Shown here one piece after another: positions 18,803 to 28,594 of a DNA stretch of 64,000 nucleotides. A model generated the notes under the pieces. That model did no database searches and was not told the origin of the DNA. It worked only from the letters and a program-made list of their open reading frames with translations. The stretch lies in the NCBI RefSeq assembly GCF_040500525.1, contig NZ_CP159402.1, positions 2,293,501 through 2,357,500 on the forward strand. The letters run 5' to 3'. This DNA is from Azospirillum formosense (GTDB taxonomy: Bacteria; Pseudomonadota; Alphaproteobacteria; Azospirillales; Azospirillaceae). The stretch's first letter is position 1; every line of letters begins with the position of its first letter. A program made the position numbers and the translations under genes.

Positions 18803-19342
18803 TTAAACGACGGCGAGCACCAGCGCCCAGCCGAGCACGACGAGGTTGACGGTCAGCGTGACCGCCATGCCCGGCGCCCGCACATAGGGGTGGATCAGGT
18901 AGCCCGCCCAGAACAGCAGGCGGCCCAGCACGAACAGCGCGGTCGCCAGCCGGGCGAAGCCCAGGTCGGGCAGCGGCATCTGCGCCACCAGCGCCGCCAG
19001 GGCGGGCACGAAGATCAGCGTCTGCTCCACCGTGTTGGTCAGCACGCGCTGGCTGACCCGGTAGAGGCGCGACTCGGCGTCGTCGATGGGGTTCAGGGCG
19101 GCGGAACGGGCGCGGGCGACCAGCACCCCGCCCACCGTCAGGAACAGCACCAGCGCCGGCCACAGGGCGAGCCGCCCCCAGAAGGCCATTCGCGCGCCCG
19201 GATCGGCGATGCCGGGCGGCGGCGCGAACAGCGGGGCCAGCAGCCAGAGGGCCAGCAGGGCCGCCGCCGCCGCGGACAGGTTGACGACGGCCGCCAGACG
19301 CAGAAGACGGGTCTTGGGACGACGGGTCTCCGCGGCGGCCAT
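18803..19342 (-). CDS. MAPEG family membrane protein
   Basis: This 179-residue protein has four hydrophobic segments and the MAPEG pattern: RVSQRVLTNTVEQTLIFVPALA, then GRLLFWAGYLIHPYVRAPGMA. MAPEG proteins include microsomal glutathione transferases and leukotriene synthases; bacterial members are mostly uncharacterised. An Arg/Lys-rich N-terminus precedes the first helix. It starts six bases after the accA stop and is surely in the same transcript. Substrate unknown. Confidence 0.75.
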   Translation of the reverse strand: MAAAETRRPKTRLLRLAAVVNLSAAAAALLALWLLAPLFAPPPGIADPGARMAFWGRLALWPALVLFLTVGGVLVARARSAALNPIDDAESRLYRVSQRVLTNTVEQTLIFVPALAALVAQMPLPDLGFARLATALFVLGRLLFWAGYLIHPYVRAPGMAVTLTVNLVVLGWALVLAVV

Positions 19343-19348
19343 GGCGTC

Positions 19349-20305
19349 TTACCCCAGGCCCTTCTGGCCCATGTCGAGGAACTTCTGGCGGCGCTGGGCG
19401 CGGACCGCCTCGCCGTCCAGCCCGTCGAGTTCGCCCAGCGACTCCTCGATGGCGTCGCCGAGCGCCTTGACCGTCTCCGCCGGGTCGCGGTGGGCGCCGC
19501 CGATCGGCTCGCTCACCACCCGGTCGATGACGCCGAGTTCCTTGAGGTCGTGGCTGATCAGGCGCAGCGCCACGGCGGCCTCGCCGGCCATGTCGGGGTT
19601 GCGCCACAGGATCGACGCGCAGCCCTCCGGCGAGATGACGGAGTAGATGGCGTGCTCCAGCATCAGCACCCGGTCGGCCGTCGCGATGGCGATGGCGCCG
19701 CCGGAGCCGCCCTCGCCGATCACCGCGGCCACCATGGGCACGGTCAGGCGCAGGCAGCGCTCGATGCTCTTGGCGATGGCCTCGGCTTGGCCGCGCTCCT
19801 CCGCCTGGACGCCGGGGAAGGCGCCGGCGGTGTCGACCAGCGAGACGACCGGCAGCTTGAAGCGGTCGGCGAGGTCCATCAGGCGCTGGGCCTTGCGGTA
19901 GCCCTCGGGCTTGGCCATGCCGAAGTTGTGGCGCACGCGCGTTTCGGTGTCGTGGCCTTTCTCCTGCCCGATCACCACGACCGAGCGGCCGCGGAAGCGG
20001 CCCAACCCGCCGATGACCGCGCGGTCCTCGGCGAAGCCGCGGTCGCCGGCCAGCGGCGTGAAGTCGTCGATCAGCCCCTTCACATAGTCCAGACAGTGCG
20101 GACGGTTGGGGTGGCGGGCCACCTGCACCTTCTGCGCCGGGGTGAGCTTCGCGTAGGTCTGCCGGAGGAGCTTGTCGACCTTGGTCTGCAGCTTCGTCAC
20201 TTCGTCGGCGATGTTGATGTCGCCGGCGTTGGTCAGGTGGCGCAGTTCCTCGATCTTGCCTTCAAGCTCGGCGATCGGCTTTTCGAATTCCAGGAAGGTT
20301 TGCAT
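19349..20305 (-). CDS. accA: Acetyl-CoA carboxylase carboxyltransferase subunit alpha
   Basis: This is the 318-residue AccA, the usual family length, starting [20 protein letters not shown]. With AccD it transfers the carboxyl from carboxybiotin to acetyl-CoA to make malonyl-CoA. Motifs include [11 protein letters not shown], the oxyanion segment [12 protein letters not shown] and [15 protein letters not shown]. An upstream in-frame extension exists but lacks family similarity. It is followed six bases later by the MAPEG gene; an 87-base gap separates it from the EamA gene upstream. Confidence 0.97.
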   Translation of the reverse strand: MQTFLEFEKPIAELEGKIEELRHLTNAGDINIADEVTKLQTKVDKLLRQTYAKLTPAQKVQVARHPNRPHCLDYVKGLIDDFTPLAGDRGFAEDRAVIGGLGRFRGRSVVVIGQEKGHDTETRVRHNFGMAKPEGYRKAQRLMDLADRFKLPVVSLVDTAGAFPGVQAEERGQAEAIAKSIERCLRLTVPMVAAVIGEGGSGGAIAIATADRVLMLEHAIYSVISPEGCASILWRNPDMAGEAAVALRLISHDLKELGVIDRVVSEPIGGAHRDPAETVKALGDAIEESLGELDGLDGEAVRAQRRQKFLDMGQKGLG

Positions 20306-20392
20306 GCCGGAAGGATCACGGACCGAATAGGATAGGACGCGGACGTCGCGGACCGGCCTTGGTACCACGGTGCGCGGCGGCGATGCCACAGC

Positions 20393-21307
20393 TTATCGCG
20401 CGAATCGCCGGCCAAAACTGACCAGAAGCACGCCCAGGACGATCACCGCCGCCCCGCCCCACACCCAGGGGGAATAGCGCTCCCCGAACAGCAGCGTCCC
20501 GGTGCCCAGCCCGACCGAGGTCGCCACATAGCCGATCTGGCTGAGATAGACCGGCCCGGCGACGACCTGGAGGCGGAAATACAGCACGTAGGTCAGCGCC
20601 GTCACCGCGATCTGGAGCAGGGCCAGTCCGGGCGCGAGACCCAGCGCCGGCAGCTCCGTCACCGCCCCGGTGCCGAGCAGGGCGAGCGCCACCCAGGCCG
20701 CCCCGCCCAGCATGGTGCCCGCGGCCAGCGCCACCGGCTGGCCCCCCGGCGGCCAGGCCACGGTGCGGTAGACGTTGCCCGCCGCGACCGCGGCCGGCAT
20801 GACGAAGGCCAGCGCCATCCAGCCCGCCAGATCGGGCGAAGGCAGGCTGCCGCGCGGCCCGACGATCATCAGCGCGCCGACGAATCCGAGCAGGATGCCC
20901 GCCACCCGCCCGCGGTCGGGCGTTTCGATCCGCACCGCCACGGCCATCAGCAGCGTCAGGATCGGCGGCAGCGTGTAGACCACCGCCGACAGCCCGGCCC
21001 CCAGCCAGGGCATGACGAAGAACAGCACCACGTTGGGCAGCGCCATGGACAGCAGCCCCGACACCGCGAAGTAGCGCAGGTACCGCCCGGTCAGGGGCAT
21101 CGATTGCCGTTTGAAACGCGCCAGCCCGGCCAGGATCACCCCGGCGCCCAGCATCATCGAGAAGGCCCAGGGCAGCGGCGGCACGCCGGCCGCCTGCGCG
21201 ATCTTGGTGACCGGAAAGATCACCCCGATCAAGCCGCCGACCAGAAGCAGAAGCGCGAGCGACTCGGCCCCGCGCGAGGCCGGCGGAACGATGGAGGGGG
21301 TGGACAC
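20393..21307 (-). CDS. EamA/DMT family transporter
   Basis: This is a 304-residue protein with ten predicted membrane helices in two EamA repeats of five. GTG 21307 is chosen for AGAGG ten bases upstream; ATG 21352 or 21376 would lengthen a hydrophilic N-terminus. Seen are the first-repeat start LALLLLVGGLIGVIFPVTKI and the second-repeat end WVWGGAAVIVLGVLLV. DMT exporters usually move amino acids or other metabolites out of the cell. Substrate not determinable. Confidence 0.8.
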   Translation of the reverse strand: MSTPSIVPPASRGAESLALLLLVGGLIGVIFPVTKIAQAAGVPPLPWAFSMMLGAGVILAGLARFKRQSMPLTGRYLRYFAVSGLLSMALPNVVLFFVMPWLGAGLSAVVYTLPPILTLLMAVAVRIETPDRGRVAGILLGFVGALMIVGPRGSLPSPDLAGWMALAFVMPAAVAAGNVYRTVAWPPGGQPVALAAGTMLGGAAWVALALLGTGAVTELPALGLAPGLALLQIAVTALTYVLYFRLQVVAGPVYLSQIGYVATSVGLGTGTLLFGERYSPWVWGGAAVIVLGVLLVSFGRRFAR

Positions 21308-21414
21308 GGGAACGGAACCTCTGGCTCGGGACGCGGACGGGCCAGCGAACATGGCGAAGCCGGCGCCCTTTGCCAAGCCGGTCGGGCAGGTTGGGAAAAC
21401 GCGTGCGTGTTGCT

Positions 21415-21510
21415 CCCACCCCGGCCCTCCCCCGCTTCGCAGGGCAGGGAGATGATCGCGAAGCGGCGGCAGTCCCCTCCCCTGCGCAGCGGGGGAGGGT
21501 TAGGGTGGGG
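21415..21510. repeat. Palindromic repeat element, copy 2 (longest)
   Basis: The left arm CCCACCCCGGCCCTCCCCC and the right arm GGGGGAGGGTTAGGGTGGG are inverted around about 55 bases. The element ends four bases from the aceB stop. It shares its core (CCCTCCCCCGC and GCGGGGGAGGG) with the copies near 9207 and 48310. Confidence 0.6.
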
Positions 21511-21513
21511 GCC

Positions 21514-23118
21514 TCACGCCCCCTGCGCGACGATGCGGTCGTAGGCCGGCAGGGTCAGGAAATCCACGAAGTCGTCGCGCTCCACGAGGTCGCGGAGCAT
21601 CACCGCGGCGTCCTCGTACAGGCCATGGTCGAAGGCGCGGTCGCCGACGCGGGCCTTCCAGGCGGCCAACTCCTCGGCGATGGTCTCGTCCACCAGTTCC
21701 ATGGTCACCGGGCGCCCATCGTCGAGGCTGGCGCCGTGATGGACCCACTGCCAGAGCTGGGTGCGGCTGATCTCCGCGGTGGCGGCGTCCTCCATCAGGT
21801 TGAACAGCGGCACGCAGCCGACGCCGCGCAGCCAGGCCTCCAGATAGCCGATGGCGACGGCCACGTTGTTGCGCAGGCCGCGCTCCGTCTTCGGCCCGTC
21901 CGGGACGGCCAGCAGGTCGGCGGCGGTCACGCTGACGTCGGTGCGCTTGCGGTCGATCTGGTTGGGCTTGCCCATGTAGGCGTCGAACACCTCCCGCGCG
22001 ACGGGGACGAGTCCGGGGTGGGCCACCCAGGTGCCGTCATGGCCGTTGGACACCTCCCGTTCCTTGTCGGCGCGGACCTTAGAGAAGGCGACCTCGTTGG
22101 CCGCGGGATCGTCCTTCACCGGGATGTAGGCGGCCATGCCGCCGATCGCCGGGGCGCCGCGGCGGTGGCAGGTTTTCACCGCCAGCAGGCTGTAGGACTG
22201 CAGGAAGGGCGTGGCCATCGTCACCTCCGCCCGGTCGGGCAGGACGGCGGCGGGGTCGTTGCGGAAGGTCTTGATGAAGCTGAAGATGTAGTCCCAGCGC
22301 CCGCAGTTCAGCCCGGCGGAATGGTCGCGCAGCTCATAGAGGATCTCGTCCATCTCGAAGGCGGCCAGGATGGTCTCCACCAGCACGGTCGCCTTGATCG
22401 AGCCGTGCGGGATCCTGAGATAATCCTCGGCGACCGAGAACACCTCGTTCCACAGCCGCGCCTCGAAATGGCTCTCCAGCTTCGGCAGGTAGAAATAGGG
22501 GCCGGAGCCGCGGGCCAGCAGCTCCGTCGCGTTGTGGAAGGCGTAGAGGGCGAAGTCGAACAGCGCGCCGGACACCGGCTCGCCGTCGAGGGTGACGTGC
22601 TTCTCCGCCAGATGCCAGCCGCGCGGGCGGACCTTGAGGACGGCGGTCTTGTCGTTCAGCCGGTACTTCTTCCCCGACGCGGGATCGTCGAAGGCGATGG
22701 TCCGGCGCACGGCGTCGCGCAGGTTGACCTGCCCGTCGATCAGGTTGGCCCAGGACGGGCAGCTCGAATCCTCGAAGTCCGCCATGAAGACCTTCGCGCC
22801 GGAATTCAGCGCGTTGATGATCATCTTGCGCTCCACCGGCCCGGTGATCTCCACCCGGCGGTCGAGCAGGTCGTGCGGCAGCGGCGCGATGGTCCAGTCG
22901 GCCTCGCGGATGGCCCGGGTCTCCGGCAGGAAATCCGGCTTGTGGCCCTTCTCGATCAGCGCCAGCCGCTTCCTCCGCACGTCGAGCAGGCGCAACCGCT
23001 CCGACCCGAACCGTCCCTCCAGCTCCGCCAGGAAGGCCAGCGCCTCCGGCGTCAGGATCGTCTCGACGCCCGGCGTGATCGGACCCAGGATCTCAAGCCC
23101 GGAGATGGTCATGGCCAT
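21514..23118 (-). CDS. aceB: Malate synthase A
   Basis: This is a 534-residue glyoxylate-shunt enzyme that condenses glyoxylate with acetyl-CoA to give malate. The malate synthase signature [19 protein letters not shown] is present. So are the Mg-binding block [14 protein letters not shown] and the C-terminal catalytic Asp in [10 protein letters not shown]. The length fits isoform A, not the larger G form. ATG 23118 follows AGGGGG; the second ATG six bases later is equally plausible. Isocitrate lyase is not in the window. Confidence 0.96.
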   Translation of the reverse strand: MAMTISGLEILGPITPGVETILTPEALAFLAELEGRFGSERLRLLDVRRKRLALIEKGHKPDFLPETRAIREADWTIAPLPHDLLDRRVEITGPVERKMIINALNSGAKVFMADFEDSSCPSWANLIDGQVNLRDAVRRTIAFDDPASGKKYRLNDKTAVLKVRPRGWHLAEKHVTLDGEPVSGALFDFALYAFHNATELLARGSGPYFYLPKLESHFEARLWNEVFSVAEDYLRIPHGSIKATVLVETILAAFEMDEILYELRDHSAGLNCGRWDYIFSFIKTFRNDPAAVLPDRAEVTMATPFLQSYSLLAVKTCHRRGAPAIGGMAAYIPVKDDPAANEVAFSKVRADKEREVSNGHDGTWVAHPGLVPVAREVFDAYMGKPNQIDRKRTDVSVTAADLLAVPDGPKTERGLRNNVAVAIGYLEAWLRGVGCVPLFNLMEDAATAEISRTQLWQWVHHGASLDDGRPVTMELVDETIAEELAAWKARVGDRAFDHGLYEDAAVMLRDLVERDDFVDFLTLPAYDRIVAQGA

Positions 23119-23261
23119 GCGGTTCCCCCTGTTCGTCGCGAGGGCGGCCCGGCGCGCCCGCGCCTACCAACCCCATTGGATCAAGGGCTATACCACAGCG
23201 GGAGGAGCCGCCATAGCCGGATTGGTATCTTTTGAAAGAGACACCCCTTCTGCGCGCAACG

Positions 23262-24281
23262 CTATTGCGTACGAATGGTTTTTCGTCGGGCCAGAGGGTG
23301 ATGCTCGTGCACGACCTGTTTCAGCCGCTCCGACACCACGTGGGTGTAGATCTGCGTGGTGGCGATGTCGGCGTGGCCCAGCATCTTCTGGACCGAGCGC
23401 AGGTCCGCCCCGCGGTCCAGCAGGTGCGTGGCGAAGGCGTGGCGCAGGACGTGGGGGCTGACCTTCTCCGGGTCGATGTTCGATTCGATGGCCAGCTCCT
23501 TCAGGAGCTGGGCGAATCGCTGGCGCGTCAGGTGCCCGTTGGTGGAGCTGCGCGACGGGAAGAGGAAGGCGACCGGCCCGTTCTCCCGCCCGGCCAGGAT
23601 GAAGTGGCTCCGCCAGGGCAGATAGGCGCCGAGCGCGGCGGAGGCCGGTTCGGACAGCGGCACCATGCGCTCCTTCCCGCCCTTGCCGCGCACGATCAGC
23701 CCGCGCCCGTCGCGCAGGATGGCCGCCATCGGCAGGCCGACCAGCTCCGACACGCGCAGGCCGGTGGCGTAGAGCACCTCCAGCAGCGCGACCAGCCGCA
23801 GCCCCTCCGGCCCGCCGCGGGTCTGGGCGGAATCGATCATGCGGGTGACCTCCTCCACCGTCAGGATCTTGGGCAGCGGGCGGCCCTGCTTGGGGCTGTC
23901 GAGCGCCGAGGCCGGGTCGTCCTCCCGCCGGCCTTCCGAGACCAGGAAGCGGTAGAACTGGCGCATCGCCGACAGGCGGCGGGCCAGCGTGCGCGGCGCC
24001 GGCTTCTGCCCGCCCTCCACATACTGGAAGGCGAGGTAGGCGCGCAGATCCTCCGTCCCCGCCTTCTCCAGCGGCTGGCCGCGCTGGGCCAGCCAGAGGG
24101 CGAGGTCGGCGAGGTCGCGCTCATAGGCCATGCGGGTGTTGAGCGCGGCGCCGCGCTCCGCCGTCAGCATGTCCAGGAAGGCATCGACGTGGGGCGAGGC
24201 CGCGATCGGGCGCGGCTTGCAGGGGCGCCCGCGCCGCTTCGGCTGGGCTTTCGGCGGGGTCGTTTTGGGCATGGGACTCAT
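23262..24281 (-). CDS. xerD: Tyrosine recombinase XerD
   Basis: This 339-residue tyrosine recombinase has the full catalytic set: R176 (ATGLRVSEL), K200 (RGKGGKER), H277-x-x-R280 (HVLRHAF), H303 (LGHAD) and Y312 (IYTH). The N-terminal SAM-like core-binding domain is at about 30-115, after a basic Pro-rich extension of about 25 residues. With XerC it resolves chromosome dimers at dif and acts with FtsK at the septum. Its ATG overlaps the stop of the upstream 674-residue gene (ATGA). The location opposite aroK-aroB is typical for alphaproteobacteria. Confidence 0.92.
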   Translation of the reverse strand: MSPMPKTTPPKAQPKRRGRPCKPRPIAASPHVDAFLDMLTAERGAALNTRMAYERDLADLALWLAQRGQPLEKAGTEDLRAYLAFQYVEGGQKPAPRTLARRLSAMRQFYRFLVSEGRREDDPASALDSPKQGRPLPKILTVEEVTRMIDSAQTRGGPEGLRLVALLEVLYATGLRVSELVGLPMAAILRDGRGLIVRGKGGKERMVPLSEPASAALGAYLPWRSHFILAGRENGPVAFLFPSRSSTNGHLTRQRFAQLLKELAIESNIDPEKVSPHVLRHAFATHLLDRGADLRSVQKMLGHADIATTQIYTHVVSERLKQVVHEHHPLARRKTIRTQ

Positions 24282-26302
24282 CCGGCCAGGGCCGCGGCGG
24301 CTTCACGGGCGATGGCGCGGGCATCGCTGTCCAGACCCACGGCGCGCAAGCCCGCCACCACCCGCGCCACCACCGCGGGCGGGGTGCCCGCCGGTCCGGC
24401 GTTGCCGAGCAGCAGCAGGGCGGCCAGCGCCGTCTCGCCGACGCGCCGGTCGGCGGAGGCCTCGGACAGCCGCTGCCACAGGGCGGGATCGGCGGTGGGC
24501 GGGCGGGTGTCGGCCGGCGCGGAGGCTGTCTCTTCGGGGTCGCTGGTCCGGCGCCACGCCTCCTCCGGAATGGCGAGGCCCAGCGCCTGGAGCAGAGCCA
24601 GTTGCCCGGCGACGCGGGCACGGGCTTCCGGATCGGCGCCGCGCAGCGATTCGTCCAGCCAGCCGGCGAGGCCCAGCGCCCCGCCGCCCGGCGGCGGACC
24701 CAGAGCGATGACGGCGAGCGGCCACAGCCGCGCCACCTCCGCCGTGGGACGGCTGCGCAGGGCGAGGTCGTACCAGCGCTTGCCCTTGTCGGCCCGGCCC
24801 AGCGCGAAGCAGAGCCGCGCCGCGGCGGGGGCGAGGGCGGCGGCGTCCGGGGTCGGCGACAGGGTGTCGAGCATGTCGGCCACCACCGCCCCCACCGGCC
24901 CAGCCAGCATCGGCGGGTCGAGAAGCTCCAGCGCCAGCCCGGCCAGCTCCACCCGCCGCCCGCCGCCCATGGCGGCGAGCATGGCCTGCTGCACCAGGGC
25001 GCGGGTGCGCGCCGTGCGGTCGCGGGCCGCGGCGTCCTTCAGCCGCAGCAGTTCGTCGCCCTTGGCCGGCGCGGCGCGGTACGCCTCCGCCAGCCGCCGG
25101 GAATCGAGGAACAGGGCGGCGGCGGCGCGCTCCGCAGCGGTCACGCGGGTCGCCGGGTCGGTGCCGTTGTTGGACGCCACCGCGGCCAGCCGCGCCGGGT
25201 CGGCCAGGGACAGCACGTCCGGCGGCAGCCCGGCCTGGAGCGCCCGCAGGGCGGCCAGGGTCAGCGGGCTGGGGTCCTTCAGGCTGCGCGGCCGGACCGC
25301 CGGACCGCCGGCCATCGCCTCGGCCACCCGCAGGAAATCGGGATCGCCGCCCGGCTGCTCGCGCAGCATCCCGAAGGCGAGATCGTCCCCCGCCGGGGCG
25401 GCTCCGGCCTCCTCCAGCGGCGCCCCTGTGCCGATCCGCCCGGCGCGCAGGCGGCAGAACAACTCCACCCGCTGCCAGTAGGGGCCGGAGAAGGGCTTGG
25501 CGCGCTCCGTCGCGGCGGCGCAGTCCAGCGGGCCGGCGAGCAGTTCGGCGTCGGTCAGGGCGCGGGCGGCGACCTCGTCGGCGGTCATCGCCTCGGGCAG
25601 CAGAGCGGCGAGGTCGGCGGCCCCGCGCGGGTCGCCCATGGCCGCCAGCTTCTCCACCCGCAGCGCGCCGAAGCGGCGCGCGGGCTCGGGCTCGCCCGGA
25701 GCGGCGGCGGGCGAGCCGCGGCTGAGCAGCAGGCGGCGCTGCAGCTCCTTCACGGCGGGCGACGGGGTGAGGGTGGGCAGCTCCGGCAGCAGGGCCAGCA
25801 CCTCGGCGCGCGGGATGCCGCGCCAGGGGTCGCTTCCCAGCCCGGCGGCCCCCGCCAGCGGACCGGCGCCGTCGGGGTCCAGCGGCCCCAGCGTCTCCAC
25901 CGCGATGGCCGAGGGCGGCGCCACGGTGGGCACCACGTCGAAGGACGGCGCGTGGAGAGGCGGAGTCAGGGACAGCGGGGCGGCGGACGGCCCCGGCGCG
26001 GCCAGCGGATCGTCCAGCACACGCCCGGCCCCTGGCTGGACGGCGGGATCGGACTCGGGCGCGGCCGGCCTTTCCGGCGGCGGAAACAGGCGGATCGGCG
26101 GCCCGGAGGGCACGGCCTGGGCCAGCGCGGGCATTGCCGCACCCGTCAGGGCGCCGGTCAAAACCAAGCCGAGGGAGGCTAGGGCAAACATGGAAACGGC
26201 GCCGGCGCCGGCCCTTCCGCCCCGTGGCGGAGCGGCGAACCGGCGGCGGCGCCCAGCGGCGTCCCCGGCGGCGTCCCCGGCGTCAGCGGGGGAACCGCTC
26301 AT
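24278..26302 (-). CDS. Large exported Ala-rich protein of unknown function
   Basis: This is a 674-residue protein. ATG 26302 is chosen for an AAGG nine bases before it and because it overlaps the end of the small upstream gene; ATG 26191 would begin directly at the signal segment. The hydrophobic segment MFALASLGLVLTGALTG ends near PALAQA, a good signal-peptidase site. The mature part is Ala/Pro/Leu-rich, first disordered and then alpha-helical with repeated short helices, possibly a solenoid. No catalytic motif is seen. It is translationally coupled to xerD (4-base overlap), but an exported protein is not an obvious partner for a recombinase. Confidence 0.65.
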   Translation of the reverse strand: MSGSPADAGDAAGDAAGRRRRFAAPPRGGRAGAGAVSMFALASLGLVLTGALTGAAMPALAQAVPSGPPIRLFPPPERPAAPESDPAVQPGAGRVLDDPLAAPGPSAAPLSLTPPLHAPSFDVVPTVAPPSAIAVETLGPLDPDGAGPLAGAAGLGSDPWRGIPRAEVLALLPELPTLTPSPAVKELQRRLLLSRGSPAAAPGEPEPARRFGALRVEKLAAMGDPRGAADLAALLPEAMTADEVAARALTDAELLAGPLDCAAATERAKPFSGPYWQRVELFCRLRAGRIGTGAPLEEAGAAPAGDDLAFGMLREQPGGDPDFLRVAEAMAGGPAVRPRSLKDPSPLTLAALRALQAGLPPDVLSLADPARLAAVASNNGTDPATRVTAAERAAAALFLDSRRLAEAYRAAPAKGDELLRLKDAAARDRTARTRALVQQAMLAAMGGGRRVELAGLALELLDPPMLAGPVGAVVADMLDTLSPTPDAAALAPAAARLCFALGRADKGKRWYDLALRSRPTAEVARLWPLAVIALGPPPGGGALGLAGWLDESLRGADPEARARVAGQLALLQALGLAIPEEAWRRTSDPEETASAPADTRPPTADPALWQRLSEASADRRVGETALAALLLLGNAGPAGTPPAVVARVVAGLRAVGLDSDARAIAREAAAALAG

Positions 26303-26423
26303 CCGGGATGACCTTTTCCACCGTCTTGGACGGCGCCGGCATGTCCCAGGAGGCAAGGAAGGCCATGCCACCCCCGATGACGAAGAGGAACAGGACGAAA
26401 AGAACGGAGATGACGCGGCTCAT
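26283..26423 (-). CDS. Small single-pass membrane protein
   Basis: This 46-residue protein has one strong membrane helix (ISVLFVLFLFVIGGGMAFLA) followed by a Pro-containing tail that ends KVIPDERFPR. ATG 26423 is used; a longer form from 26498 would add a basic N-terminus. The gene overlaps the following 674-residue gene by 20 bases, so it opens the xerD transcript. No function is known to me. Confidence 0.55.
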   Translation of the reverse strand: MSRVISVLFVLFLFVIGGGMAFLASWDMPAPSKTVEKVIPDERFPR

Positions 26424-26686
26424 GGCGATCGGAGTCGTGTTTTTGTGGAAGGAACGGCGGCGCTGTATCACGGTCTGCGTCCGTGCGGCTTGGGACAAGG
26501 GTGCGCTTTCATGCTAATCATCGCACACCGTCCGCACCGCCGGCCCGATGGCCGATGAACGCAGGACGTACCACTTTAGCCACGGGGGCGCCGCCGCGCA
26601 ACATGCGGAGTCCCCTGCGACCGAATCGAACACCGGCCCCCGGCATCGCGACAGGCCGGAACCACTTCAGGAAAGTCGACAGCACC

Positions 26687-27322
26687 ATGACCGCCCGCCC
26701 ATCACCGCAGGGACAGCCGCCGGACCCGTCGAAGACCCTTCCGAGGACGGTGGTGCTGGTCGGCCTGATGGGCGCGGGGAAGAGCGCGATCGGGCGGCGG
26801 CTGGCGGCGCGGCTGCACCTGCCTTTCACCGACGCCGACACGGAGATCGAGACGGCGGCGGGCTGCTCCATCGCGGAAATCTTCGCCCGCGACGGCGAGG
26901 CGGTGTTCCGCTCGGTGGAGCGGCGGATCATCACCCGGCTGCTGACCGAACAGCCGGTGCACATCCTGGCCACCGGCGGCGGCGCCTTCATGGACCCGGA
27001 GACGCGGGCGGCCATCCGCGCCCACGGGGTGTCGATCTGGCTGCGCGCCGAGCTGGACGTGCTGCTCGCCCGCACGGCGCGGCGCACCCACCGCCCGCTG
27101 CTCAACGCCGGCGACCCGAAGGAGATTCTCAGCCGGCTGATGACCGCCCGCTACCCGGTCTATGCCGAGGCCGAGCTGACGGTGATCAGCGACGAGCGCC
27201 CGCCGGAGGCGACCGTGGAACAGGTGATCGAGGCGCTGGAGGCGCATTTCGGCATCACCCTGCCCCACTCGCACCACCATCATCACCGCCACCCGGCGCA
27301 CCACCACCATGACAAGCCCTGA
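26687..27322 (+). CDS. aroK: Shikimate kinase with natural His-rich tail
   Basis: This 211-residue shikimate kinase phosphorylates shikimate in the aromatic pathway. The P-loop GLMGAGKS is at residues 26-33, followed by the shikimate-binding DADTEIE, VFRSVE(R), ATGGGAF and the lid Arg in RRTHRPLL. The kinase fold ends at about 190. After it come about 18 residues with 11 His (HSHHHHHRHPAHHHHDKP), unusual for the family and likely metal-binding. ATG 26687 follows AGGAAAG. Its end overlaps the start of aroB by 14 bases, so the His tail is encoded in the overlap region. Confidence 0.93.
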   Translation: MTARPSPQGQPPDPSKTLPRTVVLVGLMGAGKSAIGRRLAARLHLPFTDADTEIETAAGCSIAEIFARDGEAVFRSVERRIITRLLTEQPVHILATGGGAFMDPETRAAIRAHGVSIWLRAELDVLLARTARRTHRPLLNAGDPKEILSRLMTARYPVYAEAELTVISDERPPEATVEQVIEALEAHFGITLPHSHHHHHRHPAHHHHDKP

Positions 27323-28487
27323 TCCCGCCATGACCTCTCCGGACACCCCCGCCTCAGACATGCCCACGGCCACCGTGACCGACACCGTCCGCCTCGACCT
27401 CGGCCCGCGCAGCTACGACATCCTGGTCGGCGACCGGGTGCTCGACGGCGCCGGGCCGCGCATCGCCGCGATCACCAGGGGCAAGGCGCCCATCGTCGTC
27501 ACCGACGAGAACGTCGCCCCGCGGCACCTGCCGACCCTGGAGCGCACGCTGCGCGCCGCCGGCATCGAGCCCACCCAGGCCATCGTCCTGCCGGCGGGCG
27601 AGAAGACCAAGGACATCGCCCATTTCGAGCGGCTGATGGACGCCATCCTGGCGCGCGGGATCGAGCGGTCGGCGGTCCTGCTGGCGCTGGGCGGCGGGGT
27701 GATCGGCGACATCACCGGCTTCGCCGCCGCCTCGGCGCTGCGCGGCATCGACTTCATCCAGGTGCCGACCACGCTGCTGAGCCAGGTGGACAGCTCGGTC
27801 GGCGGCAAGACCGGCATCAACAGCCCGCACGGCAAGAACCTGATCGGCGCCTTCCACCAGCCGCGTCTGGTCATCGCCGACACCGCCACGCTGGACACCC
27901 TGCCGCGGCGCGAGGTGCTGGCCGGCTACGCCGAGGTGGTGAAGTACGGGCTGATCCGCCTGCCCGGCTTCTTCGCCTGGCTGGAGGAGAACGGCGAGCG
28001 GGTGGTCGCCGGCGACAGCGACGCCCGACGCCACGCCGTCACGGAGAGCTGCCGGGCCAAGGCCGCCATCGTCGGCGTGGACGAGCGGGAGAGCGGCGAC
28101 CGCGCCCTGCTGAACCTGGGCCACACCTTCGGCCACGCGCTGGAGGCGGCGACCGGCTTCGGCTCCCGCCTGCTGCACGGCGAGGCGGTGTCGATCGGCA
28201 TGGTCCTGGCCTTCGACCTGTCGGTGCGGCTGGGGCTGTGCCCGGAGGCGGACGCCGAGAAGGCGCGCGCCCATCTGGCCCGCGTCGGCCTGCCGGTCCG
28301 CCCCACCGACGTGCCCAGCGTGGACTGGGACATCGACGGGCTGATCCTGTCCATGGCCAAGGACAAGAAGGTCAAGGACGGGCGCATCACCTTCGTGCTG
28401 GTGCGCGCGTTGGGCGACGCCTTCACCCAGCGCGACGTCGATCCGGCGGTGGTCCGGTCGCTACTGGAGGATGCCGTCGCCCGCTGA
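27309..28487 (+). CDS. aroB: 3-dehydroquinate synthase
   Basis: This is a 392-residue NAD- and metal-dependent enzyme that cyclises DAHP to 3-dehydroquinate, the second step of the shikimate pathway. Motifs: LPAGEKTKD, GGGVIGDITGF, VPTTLLSQVDSSVGGKTG, EVVKYGL and the metal His in NLGHTFGHALE. The N-terminus up to about residue 25 is variable, and ATGs at 27330 and 27360 are alternatives. It forms the conserved aroK-aroB operon. Confidence 0.96.
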   Translation: MTSPDPAMTSPDTPASDMPTATVTDTVRLDLGPRSYDILVGDRVLDGAGPRIAAITRGKAPIVVTDENVAPRHLPTLERTLRAAGIEPTQAIVLPAGEKTKDIAHFERLMDAILARGIERSAVLLALGGGVIGDITGFAAASALRGIDFIQVPTTLLSQVDSSVGGKTGINSPHGKNLIGAFHQPRLVIADTATLDTLPRREVLAGYAEVVKYGLIRLPGFFAWLEENGERVVAGDSDARRHAVTESCRAKAAIVGVDERESGDRALLNLGHTFGHALEAATGFGSRLLHGEAVSIGMVLAFDLSVRLGLCPEADAEKARAHLARVGLPVRPTDVPSVDWDIDGLILSMAKDKKVKDGRITFVLVRALGDAFTQRDVDPAVVRSLLEDAVAR

Positions 28488-28594
28488 TGCGGTGCACCAT
28501 AATCCCTTGACCGTTGGGGTGGCAAACTGTCAGAGTTCACGACAGTTCCGATTCGCGTCCAAGATGCGTCGGAGCGCCGCCCCAGAAAGGGAGA

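Noticed and set aside
27260..27322. Cloning-vector His tag
   Set aside because: The His codons are mixed with Arg, Ala and Pro and run into the natural aroB overlap; no vector sequence is present.
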